From Neobacillus muris (GTDB lineage Bacteria; Bacillota; Bacilli; Bacillales; Cytobacillaceae): DNA of 32,792 nt. The number at the start of each line of letters is the position of its first letter. The stretch's first letter is position 1. A program made the position numbers and the translations under genes. Location of the stretch: positions 1 to 32,792 of the forward strand of contig NZ_CALPDF010000050.1 of the NCBI RefSeq assembly GCF_943193175.1. The letters run 5' to 3'. Of this stretch, positions 1-7,235 are shown in pieces. Under the pieces are notes generated by a model. It had not been told where the DNA came from and did not search any database. It worked only from the letters and a program-made list of their open reading frames with translations.

Positions 1-45
1 AATCAATAAATTTGGTATTTAGATTCTGTGATAATAAAAAATTGC

Positions 46-66
46 CGAGAAAAATACCCTTTCTCG
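46..66 (-). terminator. possible terminator of the PAP2 gene
   Basis: A 7-bp inverted repeat (cgagaaa/tttctcg) with a 7-base loop lies just past the stop of the minus-strand PAP2 gene. On the minus strand it is followed by a T-rich stretch after four bases. The stem is A/T-rich, so the call is tentative. Confidence 0.4.
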
Positions 67-74
67 ACAATCTG

Positions 75-98
75 AGAGGCTAAATCAGCCTCTTTTTT
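75..98 (+). terminator. rho-independent terminator facing a gene left of the window
   Basis: The stem agaggct/agcctct has a 5-base loop and runs into six T on the plus strand. It would stop transcription arriving from the left edge. The stop codon of the converging PAP2 gene lies inside its left arm, so the two transcripts meet here. Confidence 0.6.
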
Positions 99-733
99 CG
101 TGTTTGCCGCTGTCTAACAGATCGATATATACCAATCCAAATAGAAACCCATAAAAATCCTAATGCATAGCCGCCTAGTACATCCGATGGGTAATGAACC
201 TGCAATATAATCCGGCTTGCTCCGATTAATAGCAATAATGAAGCTATGATTACAATGGTAATGGACTTTCCAATTTTCGACTGAACCGATTCCATGACCA
301 GATACGCAATTAAAAAATAGACAATCATCCCAACCATGGCGTGGCCGCTGGGGTAACTATAGCTCGTAACATGAATAAGGTGTTCAATCTCGGGTCTTGG
401 CCGTGCAAATGCATCCTTTAATAGGTTGCTAACTTCATTGCCGAGTGCAACAGCTAAGGCAAAAACCCCTGCACCTAAATAATTTTTCTTTTTAAACAAT
501 AACCATAGGAGAACCAATACGCCGACTGCCCCAATTCCTTTTTTATCCCCCATCTCCGTAATTTGAACAAAGAATGGAATAACGGAGTCAGGTACTCCTG
601 AAAACCAATCCGCCACTTTACTGTCCAGCCAGAATGGACTGTTCGCCCCCACCTTAATGGAAATGATGACTGAGACGATTCCAGCTGCGACAAGCATGAT
701 ACTAGAAAGGCCTATTTTGTTTAATACTCTCAT
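80..733 (-). CDS. PAP2-family membrane phosphatase
   Basis: A 217-residue membrane protein with the three signatures of the PAP2 (phosphatidic acid phosphatase type 2) superfamily: KDAFARPRP (KX6RP), PSGH, and SRIILQVHYPSD (SRX5HX3D). The two histidines and the arginines form the phosphatase active site in this family. About six hydrophobic segments are visible. Members act on lipid phosphates or pyrophosphates at the membrane, including undecaprenyl pyrophosphate and phosphatidylglycerol phosphate; the substrate here cannot be told from sequence. The start at 733 is preferred over an in-frame ATG at 820 because AAAGGA lies upstream of it and the extra 29 residues are low-complexity and Tyr/Phe-rich. 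It lies downstream of ecsC on the same strand, 131 bases away, and may be its own unit. Confidence 0.85.
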   Translation of the reverse strand: MRVLNKIGLSSIMLVAAGIVSVIISIKVGANSPFWLDSKVADWFSGVPDSVIPFFVQITEMGDKKGIGAVGVLVLLWLLFKKKNYLGAGVFALAVALGNEVSNLLKDAFARPRPEIEHLIHVTSYSYPSGHAMVGMIVYFLIAYLVMESVQSKIGKSITIVIIASLLLLIGASRIILQVHYPSDVLGGYALGFLWVSIWIGIYRSVRQRQTRKKRLI

Positions 734-864
734 TTTTTTGTGAATCCTTTCGTGCCCTTTTAAGTTAAATACTTTAAAAGTATAAAAAAAAATGTAAGAA
801 AAATCTATATAATAGTACAAATAAATATTTAGAAAATACAGTTTTTAAAAAAGTGCCAGGCTGC

Positions 865-1587
865 TTAGACTTCTGGGACCTTGGTTATTAATCTTAACCG
901 ATAGGCATTCATCGCCGTTTCTCCCAAATGCTTAAGCAGGTTATTATTTGCATATGCCCCCACGAAGGCACCAATTCCTGGAACGAGCTGCAGCAATTTG
1001 GCCAGGTCAATAAAATCACGATACTCCTGCTGAAACCTTCGCCAATCCATTTCTCCCAGCACCTTCTTACGGTCCTCCCAATTTTCTATCTCAGATAAGG
1101 TTTGCTTCCGGATCTCATCACTCGAAAAAGCAAGCTGAAAAACATGCAGGATAAACAATCGCTCCTCATATTCCTTTGTATCAAAACCATAGATAGCAGC
1201 AGCCTCAAATAAAAATTTCATTTTTATCGTCAATAGCAGCGGAAAATCAGCCAACCCTAACAATATGCCGCCTGCTCCGGTTCCCGCCCCTTCCACTATA
1301 GCTGTTTTCCGGTAAGTCTCCACTTTTTTTCTGAGAAGTCCATCTTTCTCTTGAAGAGACAGTCCTCTTGCTTGATGGGAATTCGTTGTCATCTGAGACC
1401 CCAGCAGCGTCGCCTTTACCATTGCTTTAATGCTGTCAGTCATAACCTCATGAACCTTTTCAGGAATCAGTTCGCTCATTTTCCCTTGAGCTTTTTTGGA
1501 AACACGGCTCAACATCCCTGAACGCTTGATTATTTTTCTTTTCCAGTCTTGGACTTCATCATAAACCAGCAGTTCATAGTCATTCAT
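865..1587 (-). CDS. ecsC: EcsC family protein
   Basis: A 240-residue protein matching the EcsC family in length and in its central glycine/alanine-rich hydrophobic region (GAGTGAGGILLGLADFPLLL, about residues 99-118) and second Gly-rich segment near the C-terminus (LVPGIGAFVGAYANNNLL). It is the third gene of the ecsABC locus, the same order as in B. subtilis, where ecsA and ecsB form an ABC transporter needed for secretion and intramembrane proteolysis; the role of EcsC is not established. The start has a GGGGGAG site six bases upstream. The gap to ecsB is 151 bases and holds a weak hairpin with a T-run, so expression may be partly independent of ecsAB. Confidence 0.85.
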   Translation of the reverse strand: MNDYELLVYDEVQDWKRKIIKRSGMLSRVSKKAQGKMSELIPEKVHEVMTDSIKAMVKATLLGSQMTTNSHQARGLSLQEKDGLLRKKVETYRKTAIVEGAGTGAGGILLGLADFPLLLTIKMKFLFEAAAIYGFDTKEYEERLFILHVFQLAFSSDEIRKQTLSEIENWEDRKKVLGEMDWRRFQQEYRDFIDLAKLLQLVPGIGAFVGAYANNNLLKHLGETAMNAYRLRLITKVPEV

Positions 1588-1645
1588 TCTATTACTCCCC
1601 CATCATGAACATATGTTATTTACGAAAAAAAGACCAAATGGTTTC

Positions 1646-1679
1646 AAAAAAAGAGGCAGACACAAAAAGAGCCGGCCTC
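1646..1679 (-). terminator. weak terminator between ecsB and ecsC
   Basis: A five-base stem (gaggc/gcctc) with a 17-base loop is followed on the minus strand by seven T. The short stem makes partial read-through from ecsB to ecsC more likely than full termination. Confidence 0.35.
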
Positions 1680-1738
1680 CTGAATAAATCATTGATGAGC
1701 AAAGCCTGAAACCTTAAACATGGGCAAGCCCCATTCAT

Positions 1739-2950
1739 TTAAAATTTTAAGCGTTTTTTACTGTAAATATATACAAATAAATAGTTAAACATGACACCAA
1801 CTGCAAAACCGAGCAATGCCAAAAGGGTTTCGCCTTTAATCAAGACAAATAACGCAAAAGTGAAGTCTTGCACTATTAAAATAACCATTAATATCGACGA
1901 AAAAGCCGACCACTTTGCTTTGTCCGCTGCCGGATATAAATCAACCCACAGCTTATTCTGATGATGTTGAACAAGCGGCAGCAGCTGGAAACCCGTTAAA
2001 TACAAAAATAGGACAATCAGCAATATTTGCCCAATTCCAAATGAAATGAAATAAAGAGCAGCCGTTCCAATAATGGTTAATCGAATGAATAATCCCAAGT
2101 AATCTGAAGAACGGAGAAAAGTTCGTGAATACAAGTACAAATAAGTGTTACCCTGTGAAAATGAAATTCCCCTGAGCAAGAAATCAAGCCATTTTCTCCT
2201 CTTTACGGATTCTTTTAACTGTGGCACATCTGTAAACAGATTCGCCAATCGATAAAAAGAGGCCATTCTTTTTTGTTCCTGTTCAATTAACAAATCCCAT
2301 TTTAGTCCGAGCGGGCTTGTCCGGACATGGAAAAATCCATAATAAGCGGCCATTATCAATCCTAATAACAAAATAAGGTAAAAGCTGGCTTGTTTTAACA
2401 ACAGATACGTAAAGAATACATTCATCAACAAGCGCGTCAACAGGTCCCATCTGTGGACTGATAGCTGAACAAAAAAATGTATTTTCCAGCCGACAGCCAG
2501 ATTCCATGCCTTAATAACTAACAACACGATAAAAATCGGCAGGAACAAGCGGTATCCATTATTATTCACATGAGCGTACATCGGCATCAGCACAGCTAGT
2601 ACCATTAAAAGTATATATCCTTGAAAAGATATGCTGGCCACACCGGAACGCAGGAAATATCCCTTTAGGTTTGTTTCCAACGGGATTAAAAATACCCGGT
2701 CCGCTTCAAGCAAAAAATTGTAAACAGGGCTCCGCGTCAAGAATATCCCGATCACCACAGCCGTGACCAATTCTGCAGGAAAATCCGCTGGCAATGTTTC
2801 AATCCATTGCTGATAATAGTAAGCAGCCGTTCCAACAAGGAAAAATAGCACAATCACCAAATGGCCGCTAAATATATACTTTAAGTATCTTCCCAATTCT
2901 TTAACACGTGCACCCGCCCGATCTCTCCAAAGCTTTTTCTCATCAAACAT
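1739..2950 (-). CDS. ecsB: ABC transporter permease EcsB
   Basis: A 403-residue polytopic membrane protein (B. subtilis EcsB is about 408) with roughly ten hydrophobic segments spread over the whole length and charged linkers around residues 215-250. EcsB is the membrane subunit that pairs with the ATPase EcsA; loss in B. subtilis lowers secretion of exoenzymes, competence and activity of the RasP intramembrane protease. The start is preceded by an excellent AAAGGAAG site. Its first eight bases overlap the 3' end of ecsA, indicating translational coupling and fixed stoichiometry. The transported substrate is unknown. Confidence 0.92.
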   Translation of the reverse strand: MFDEKKLWRDRAGARVKELGRYLKYIFSGHLVIVLFFLVGTAAYYYQQWIETLPADFPAELVTAVVIGIFLTRSPVYNFLLEADRVFLIPLETNLKGYFLRSGVASISFQGYILLMVLAVLMPMYAHVNNNGYRLFLPIFIVLLVIKAWNLAVGWKIHFFVQLSVHRWDLLTRLLMNVFFTYLLLKQASFYLILLLGLIMAAYYGFFHVRTSPLGLKWDLLIEQEQKRMASFYRLANLFTDVPQLKESVKRRKWLDFLLRGISFSQGNTYLYLYSRTFLRSSDYLGLFIRLTIIGTAALYFISFGIGQILLIVLFLYLTGFQLLPLVQHHQNKLWVDLYPAADKAKWSAFSSILMVILIVQDFTFALFVLIKGETLLALLGFAVGVMFNYLFVYIYSKKRLKF

Positions 2951-3683
2951 AATTTTCTTCCTTTGTCAGTTGGATATACAAGTCATCTAAAGTAGCATTT
3001 GGCATTGAGAATTGCTGCCTTAATTCGTCAAGAGTCCCTTTTGCCCGAATTTTCCCTTCATGAAGAATGACAAAGCGGTCACAATACCTCTCTGCTGTAG
3101 CAAGAATATGGGTGGACATGAGGATGCCTGCACCACTCTCTTTTGCTTTTTTCATCAAATCCAGCAATGATTGGATTCCGAGCGGATCCAATCCAACAAA
3201 TGGTTCATCCACTATATAAAGCGAAGGCTGGACCAAGAAAGCGCACATGATCATGACTTTCTGTTTCATCCCTTTTGAAAAATGGGCGGGAAACCAGTTA
3301 AGCCGTTTTTCCATTCGAAACTCCTTCAGTAATGGAGCCATTCGCTTCTCACAGTCATCCTCGTCCAAGCCATAAGCCATAGCCGTTAGCCGCAAATGCT
3401 CCGCTAATGTTAACTCCTCATATAAGACAGGAGTTTCCGGCACAAAAGTAAACATCCGCCGATAGGCTTGCTTATCCTGCGAAATGGTTTGACCATTTAT
3501 TTTAATAACGCCCTGATGCGGTTCCATTAAGCCGATAATATGTTTAATGGTTGTACTCTTTCCGGCTCCATTTAAGCCAATCAGGCCGACTAGTTCATTT
3601 TCTTCCACTTCAAAAGAGACATCTTTTAATACTGGGTTCCGTGTATATCCCCCAACCAAATGTTCAATCGTTAATAACGACAT
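2943..3683 (-). CDS. ecsA: ABC transporter ATP-binding protein EcsA
   Basis: A 246-residue ABC ATPase with Walker A GLNGAGKST (residues 36-44), signature FSKGMKQKV (near 138), Walker B LYIVDEPFVGLDP and the switch histidine in STHI. The protein is very close to B. subtilis EcsA (247 residues). The start at 3683 is chosen over an in-frame ATG at 3707 because GGAAGG lies nine bases upstream and the B. subtilis protein begins MSLL in the same way. It is the first gene of ecsABC, divergent from hit across about 580 bases. EcsA drives the exporter formed with EcsB at the cytoplasmic face of the membrane. Confidence 0.95.
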   Translation of the reverse strand: MSLLTIEHLVGGYTRNPVLKDVSFEVEENELVGLIGLNGAGKSTTIKHIIGLMEPHQGVIKINGQTISQDKQAYRRMFTFVPETPVLYEELTLAEHLRLTAMAYGLDEDDCEKRMAPLLKEFRMEKRLNWFPAHFSKGMKQKVMIMCAFLVQPSLYIVDEPFVGLDPLGIQSLLDLMKKAKESGAGILMSTHILATAERYCDRFVILHEGKIRAKGTLDELRQQFSMPNATLDDLYIQLTKEENYV

Positions 3684-3810
3684 TCGCAACGCCCTTCCAT
3701 ATTTCATGATTTTTAATTATTTTACCAAATGATTCCCGATAAAAATAGAAATTGGTCATTGTAATTTTATTGTGTATATAACTGCTGCTAATGGACATGA
3801 TAATTTACGA

Positions 3811-4118
3811 AGGGGAATTCCAGTGATGAAGTGATTCATCTAAAACTTGAGATGAGGTGTTTACAAAAGACACTTTTCTTTCAAACCCATTAGCTTCTAT
3901 ACGTTCCAAATAAGGGGATGGTTGTATTGTACAATGTGCAGAGTAACCATTTTGAGTTCAAATAACACCAAAGTTTAGGACAATAAACTGAAAATGAGGT
4001 GTTTATCGCAGATCGTCATCCGTTTTTAAAGGTAGGAAACCGATAAAAACAAACAGGGGATGGTCAGCTTGAACAATGATGTTTCTTAAAAAACACTCTA
4101 TTGCCAAATGAGGTGTTT
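3811..4118 (+). repeat. three degenerate repeat units in the ecsA-hit intergenic region
   Basis: The gene-free stretch 3733-4240 contains three copies of ATGAGGTGTTT (3852, 3994, 4108), each downstream of an AGGGGA box (3811, 3913, 4055). The second and third boxes share a longer core, AGGGGATGGT. Distances between box and ATGAGGTGTTT differ (41, 81 and 53 bases), so the units are diverged or contain indels. A GATGAA/TTCATC hairpin (3825-3840) lies in unit one and a perfect 10-base palindrome ATTGTACAAT (3926-3935) in unit two. No convincing open reading frame runs through it. Function unknown. Confidence 0.55.
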
Positions 4119-4171
4119 GTCAAAGAACATTCCTGAATGAACGTCCAATTGAAGCATTTCCCCTTCGAAAG

Positions 4172-4200
4172 GGTGGGATCCCATGCGGTCCCGCCTTTTT
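4172..4200 (+). terminator. rho-independent terminator upstream of hit
   Basis: A nine-base stem ggtgggatc/ggtcccgcc with two G-T pairs and a six-base loop is followed directly by TTTTT. It would stop plus-strand transcription that starts within 3733-4170. No protein gene precedes it on that strand, so it suggests a short untranslated transcript over the repeats, or a leader attenuator ahead of hit. Confidence 0.65.
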
Positions 4201-4215
4201 CTTTTGGTGCCTATA

Positions 4216-4224
4216 TGGTAAAAT
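4216..4224 (+). promoter_or_regulatory. candidate extended -10 promoter of hit
   Basis: TGGTAAAAT fits an extended -10 element (TGn plus a TATAAT-like hexamer). The -35 position falls on the T-run of the preceding terminator and is poor. It lies 36 bases before the hit start, leaving a short leader. Confidence 0.45.
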
Positions 4225-4259
4225 AATACAAACTTCAATTGAAAGGTGTTGTGTTTTAC

Positions 4260-4682
4260 ATGAGTGACTGTATTTTTTGCAAAATTATCAATGGGGAAAT
4301 TCCTGCTGCAAAGGTGTATGAAAATGAACATGTATTAGCCTTTTTAGATATCAGCCAGGTGACAAAAGGACATACATTGGTGATTCCAAAAGTACATAAA
4401 GAAAATTTGTTTGAATTAACCCCGGAAATTGCCGGGCAGGTCTATTCTGCAGTCCCTGAAATTGCAATGGCGTTAAAAAAAGAATTTGAGCCTGAGGCTC
4501 TAAACACTATAAATAATAATGGAGAATTGGCGGGGCAGACTGTTTTCCATTTCCATATTCATTTAATCCCGCGCTATGGAAAGGGCGATGGACTGGGAGT
4601 AGTCTGGAAAAGCAATCAAAGTGACTACACATCAGAGCAGCTTCAGGAAATGGCAGCAAATATCAGCAGCCGGATAGGATAA
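4260..4682 (+). CDS. hit: HIT-family nucleotide-binding protein (HinT-like)
   Basis: A 140-residue histidine-triad protein. The triad FHFHIHLIP sits near the C-terminus, preceded by a CIFCKIINGEIP N-terminal motif with the two cysteines of a zinc-binding HIT subgroup. HIT proteins hydrolyse nucleoside phosphoramidates and related AMP conjugates; the physiological substrate in bacilli is not settled. The ATG at 4260 is preferred to an in-frame TTG at 4239 because AAAGGTG (4242-4248) lies between them as its ribosome site. In B. subtilis hit is also divergent from ecsA. No clear terminator is seen before trpP, though trpP has its own promoter. Confidence 0.93.
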   Translation: MSDCIFCKIINGEIPAAKVYENEHVLAFLDISQVTKGHTLVIPKVHKENLFELTPEIAGQVYSAVPEIAMALKKEFEPEALNTINNNGELAGQTVFHFHIHLIPRYGKGDGLGVVWKSNQSDYTSEQLQEMAANISSRIG

Positions 4683-4729
4683 ATATCCTATTCTCTGAAA
4701 ATTATATCTTCCTTAAAATTATATTAATA

Positions 4730-4738
4730 TGTTATAAT
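4730..4738 (+). promoter_or_regulatory. extended -10 promoter of trpP
   Basis: TGTTATAAT gives a perfect TATAAT with the TGn extension; the -35 region (near 4709-4715) is weak. Transcription would start near 4745, giving a leader of about 73 bases that contains the TRAP-type triplets. Confidence 0.6.
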
Positions 4739-4764
4739 ATTTTTAGTTCTTCGCTGCAGGCAAC

Positions 4765-4815
4765 GAGTGCACTGCAGGAGGAATAAATAGCTTAGTTAAG
4801 CAGAGGAGAGATGAG
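4765..4815 (+). promoter_or_regulatory. TRAP-binding site overlapping the trpP ribosome site
   Basis: Triplets recur every five bases up to the start codon: GAG 4778, ATA 4783, TAG 4788, TAG 4793, AAG 4798, GAG 4803, GAG 4808, GAG 4813, then ATG 4818. Further NAG triplets upstream (CAG 4757, GAG 4765, CAG 4775) are out of this register. TRAP, the tryptophan-activated RNA-binding ring protein, binds series of NAG triplets with two-base spacers. In B. subtilis it represses trpP translation by covering the ribosome site. Here the last three GAGs contain the Shine-Dalgarno sequence, so the same mechanism is expected. A CTGCAG/CTGCAG hairpin (4754-4777) precedes the phased series. Confidence 0.8.
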
Positions 4816-4817
4816 AA

Positions 4818-5348
4818 ATGAATACGAAAAACTTGGTGGTATTAGCACTTTTGGCCGGAATTGGGGTTGTTCTGCATACGTTAATGCCAGCTTTCTTGCA
4901 AATAAAGCCAGACATGATGCTAGCCATGATGTTCCTAGGAATTGTACTCATACCAAACATAAAAAGTGCAGCACTTATGGGAATTGTAACCGGGATTTTG
5001 TCAGCTTTAACGACTAGTTTTCCTGGAGGCCAAATCCCCAATATTATCGATAAGGTGCTTACTTCCCTAATCATTTTTGGATTAGTTATTGTCTTCAAAA
5101 AATATTCAAATACTACCGCCGGGGTTGCAGTTTTAACAGCTGTTGGCACGATTATTTCCGGATCAATCTTTTTAGGATCTGCTTTCTATATTGTTGGTCT
5201 GCCTGGGCCATTCCTGGCATTGTTTGCTGCAGGAGTATTGCCTGCGGTGGTCATTAACACCATTGTAATGGTTATTTTGTATCCAATAGCTCGGTCCATA
5301 TTCAAAAGAACAAATTTATCATCAACAGCTGCCGTCACCCAAAAATAA
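4818..5348 (+). CDS. trpP: tryptophan transporter TrpP
   Basis: A 176-residue very hydrophobic protein (B. subtilis TrpP, formerly YhaG, is about 172) with about five membrane segments and glycine-rich turns such as FPGGQIPNIIDK. TrpP imports tryptophan and may work as the substrate-binding component of a small membrane carrier. Identification rests on family resemblance, the position beside hit and ecs as in B. subtilis, and the TRAP-type triplets in its leader, which independently tie it to tryptophan. It ends before a strong bidirectional terminator. The ribosome site GGAG is embedded in the triplet series. Confidence 0.9.
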   Translation: MNTKNLVVLALLAGIGVVLHTLMPAFLQIKPDMMLAMMFLGIVLIPNIKSAALMGIVTGILSALTTSFPGGQIPNIIDKVLTSLIIFGLVIVFKKYSNTTAGVAVLTAVGTIISGSIFLGSAFYIVGLPGPFLALFAAGVLPAVVINTIVMVILYPIARSIFKRTNLSSTAAVTQK

Positions 5349-5362
5349 TCGACGGGATACTT

Positions 5363-5400
5363 TTAAGAAAAAGAACCCCAATAAGGGTTCTTTTTCTTAA
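5363..5400. terminator. strong bidirectional terminator between trpP and a small membrane gene
   Basis: A perfect 16-base inverted repeat (ttaagaaaaagaaccc and its complement) with a six-base loop. The A-rich outer arm supplies a T-run in both directions, so it ends trpP on the plus strand and the 62-residue gene on the minus strand. Confidence 0.9.
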
Positions 5401-5410
5401 ATTCAATATT

Positions 5411-5599
5411 TTACAAATTGGAAAACAGGATGGCAATCAAAAAGCAAAGGCCTGCCCCCAGAGAAAGAGTAACCGTACGTTTTTTTATCATTTGTTTTGG
5501 AGGATAAACCCCTGGTTTACTCAAATCAACTATATGTTTGCCAGCACCTAAAAGCAGAATCGCACTTAAGATAAAAAACAGGATAGCAGCGCTTATCAT
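5411..5599 (-). CDS. small two-helix membrane protein, function unknown
   Basis: A 62-residue protein with hydrophobic segments at about residues 3-20 and 44-60, joined by a basic loop containing KPGVYPPKQMIKKR. I do not recognise the family. Support for a real gene is a good ribosome site (AGGGGG) eight bases before the ATG and a strong terminator 11 bases after the stop. It lies between trpP and scoC, where B. subtilis has other genes, and converges with trpP. The topology puts both ends on the same side of the membrane. Confidence 0.7.
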   Translation of the reverse strand: MISAAILFFILSAILLLGAGKHIVDLSKPGVYPPKQMIKKRTVTLSLGAGLCFLIAILFSNL

Positions 5600-5821
5600 T
5601 CTATTATCCCCCTGAATGCTACCGATATAAATTGTGTTAACTATTTATATGATTTTCCGTCCATTCGTATGAAAAGTTCCTACATAACTATTTAAATAAA
5701 TTATTTTTATCTGAAATATTCTAAAAGTTGCCATTATTCATGGAGACCCTTTAAAATAGATTAAAAGATCATATTTTCAAAATACAAATTCATAATTTCT
5801 AAAAATTTTGTTAATTTTTAC

Positions 5822-5850
5822 TTTATTAATTTTTATTTTATTGGCATAAT
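5822..5850 (+). promoter_or_regulatory. candidate promoter of scoC
   Basis: TTGGCATAAT (5841-5850) contains an extended -10 (TGG plus CATAAT), with a weak -35 TTTATT 17 bases upstream. TTGGCA itself could instead be a -35 paired with TATAAA (5864-5869) at 17 bases, but that start point would fall inside the ribosome site, so the first reading is preferred. Confidence 0.5.
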
Positions 5851-5886
5851 GAAAATAGAGTAATATAAAAGTAGGTGAATATGGGG

Positions 5887-6463
5887 ATGGCAGATAAACA
5901 ATATTCAATGAAGGAAGCATTTTTTTTTTAGTCAAAGAATTGCCCAATTAAGCAAAGCCCTTTGGAAATCAATTGAGAAAGACTGGCAGCAGTGGATTAA
6001 GCCTTTTGATTTAAATATTAATGAACACCATATCCTTTGGATTGCCTATCATTTAAATGGCGCCTCCATATCGGATGTAGCGAAGTTTGGTGTCATGCAC
6101 GTTTCAACAGCTTTCAATTTTTCAAAAAAATTGGAAGAAAGGGGTTTGCTTAAATTTTCTAAAAAAGAAAACGACAAGCGCAATACGTATATCCAGCTTA
6201 CACCAGATGGAGAAAGCATTCTGCTCCAGTTAATGGAAACTTATCAGCCCGATGGAAATGCTGTTTTGTCTGGGGCATTGCCACTTCGAAATCTTTATGG
6301 CAAGTTCCCTGATATTATTGAAATAATGGCCATCGTCCGCAATATTTATGGCGATGATTTTATGGAAATTTTTGAGCGGTCCTTCAACAATATTGAAAAT
6401 CAATTCATCGAAGAAGAAGGTAAAATCAGGAAAAACGAGAAAACTGAAACTGAACTTGCTTAA
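5887..6463 (+). pseudogene. scoC: transition-state regulator ScoC (Hpr), MarR family, frameshifted at a T10 run
   Basis: Reading from ATG 5887 gives MADKQYSMKEAFFF and then TAG at 5929. Moving the frame by one base at the run of ten T (5920-5929) continues as SQRIAQLSKALWKSIEKDWQ and on through the whole MarR-type winged helix (INEHHILWIAYHLNG, GVMHVSTAFNFSKKLEERG, NDKRNTYIQL) to 6463. A nine-T tract would restore a protein of 191 residues (B. subtilis ScoC is about 203) that aligns without gaps across this point. ScoC represses extracellular protease, sporulation and peptide-transport genes. Start at 5887 rather than 5881 because of GGTG spacing. Possible causes are a sequencing or assembly error, a real null mutation, phase variation or transcriptional slippage on the T-run. 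A downstream ATG at 6095 lacks the N-terminal third and is unlikely to give active protein. Confidence 0.9.
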
Positions 6464-6475
6464 ATCGCCAAGTGC

Positions 6476-6814
6476 TTATAAGTATTTTGAAAATTCCTGA
6501 AAAAGAGGCATATAAAGCCCCTGTGTTATGCATGCCTTAATAACAGATTGTGTATCCAAGTTAGTGGGCAATGCATCTGTAAATTCTTCTAAAAGCGGAT
6601 GAAAATACAAATATCCATCCGCTTTTTGGTCTGCATATTTTTTATTCAATTTGTCACATAAAGTCAAAATGTCTTCCACTTCTTGTTCAGATAGGCCATT
6701 TTCAATGATCAGGCGCAGAAACTCCAGCTCAGGATTTTTTGTCAATTTTACTAACAATTTTTGATGGTATTCCAGCAGTCTCACTTTTTCCCATAGGTTT
6801 TCTAGATCCTTCAC
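6476..6814 (-). CDS. yhaI: YhaI-like protein (DUF1878)
   Basis: A 112-residue soluble, mostly helical acidic protein resembling B. subtilis YhaI (DUF1878 family): an N-terminal helix LWEKVRLLEYHQKLLVKL, the segment IIENGLSEQEVEDILTLCDKL, and a C-terminal ITQGLYMPLFQEF motif. No enzymatic residues are evident and the function is unknown. The start is GTG at 6814 with AGAAGG about nine bases upstream. It converges on scoC with only 12 bases between stop codons and no clear terminator, so the two messages probably overlap. The same convergent pair occurs in B. subtilis. Confidence 0.85.
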   Translation of the reverse strand: MKDLENLWEKVRLLEYHQKLLVKLTKNPELEFLRLIIENGLSEQEVEDILTLCDKLNKKYADQKADGYLYFHPLLEEFTDALPTNLDTQSVIKACITQGLYMPLFQEFSKYL

Positions 6815-6997
6815 AATTCAAAGCCTTCTTTCTAAACATGGCAGTATATAGACTAATCATGGCCATTTCTAAATTTACTTAAACCTTTTTGCAAGCATAA
6901 ATGATGCTACCAGACTTTCCTGCAAAATGTCTATCTTTTTTTTAAGATTTCTGATATTGTAGTAGGGGTAAAATGTACAACAAGGAGGGAATCAGTG

Positions 6998-7177
6998 ATG
7001 ATCTCCATTTTCATTATCTTAGCGATTTTTATATTATTTTATATTAATAAAATGACTAGCATACTCTGCCTTCAAAGAGAAATTCCGGAGGAGCGCCAGC
7101 ACAAAGTGTTTCGCACTATTAATATTCTCATTACAATCTTGCTGATTTCTTCATATGTAGAAATTCTGTATACATAG
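6998..7177 (+). CDS. small two-helix membrane protein, function unknown
   Basis: A 59-residue protein with hydrophobic segments at about residues 2-18 and 39-55 and a charged middle (QREIPEERQHKVFR). I do not recognise it. It has a near-perfect ribosome site AAGGAGGG eight bases before ATG 6998 (a GTG at 6995 is in frame but too close) and its own rho-independent terminator at 7198, so it is very likely a real single-gene unit. It lies between yhaI and prsA. Confidence 0.75.
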   Translation: MISIFIILAIFILFYINKMTSILCLQREIPEERQHKVFRTINILITILLISSYVEILYT

Positions 7178-7197
7178 TCCTGGCAAATAAAAATACA

Positions 7198-7225
7198 AGC
7201 GATGAGGAATATCTCATCGCTTTTT
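7198..7225 (+). terminator. terminator after the 59-residue membrane gene
   Basis: Perfect nine-base stem agcgatgag/ctcatcgct, six-base loop, then TTTTT. Confidence 0.85.
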
Positions 7226-7235
7226 CTATGCTGTA

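Noticed and set aside
4168..4200. T-box-like riboswitch end (AGGGTGGG...GCGGTCCCGCC) upstream of hit
   Set aside because: The T-box core AGGGTGGNACCGCG is not met, the specifier stem features were not found upstream, and hit is not an aminoacylation or amino-acid gene. Treated as a plain terminator.
6095..6463. A complete 122-residue regulator starting at 6095
   Set aside because: This is only the C-terminal two-thirds of ScoC after the frameshift; it has no ribosome site and lacks the N-terminal helices of the MarR fold.
6930..6975. Sigma-B promoter before the 59-residue gene (TTTAA and GGGGTAAA)
   Set aside because: The distance between the two boxes is about 20 bases, outside the 12-15 accepted for sigma-B.
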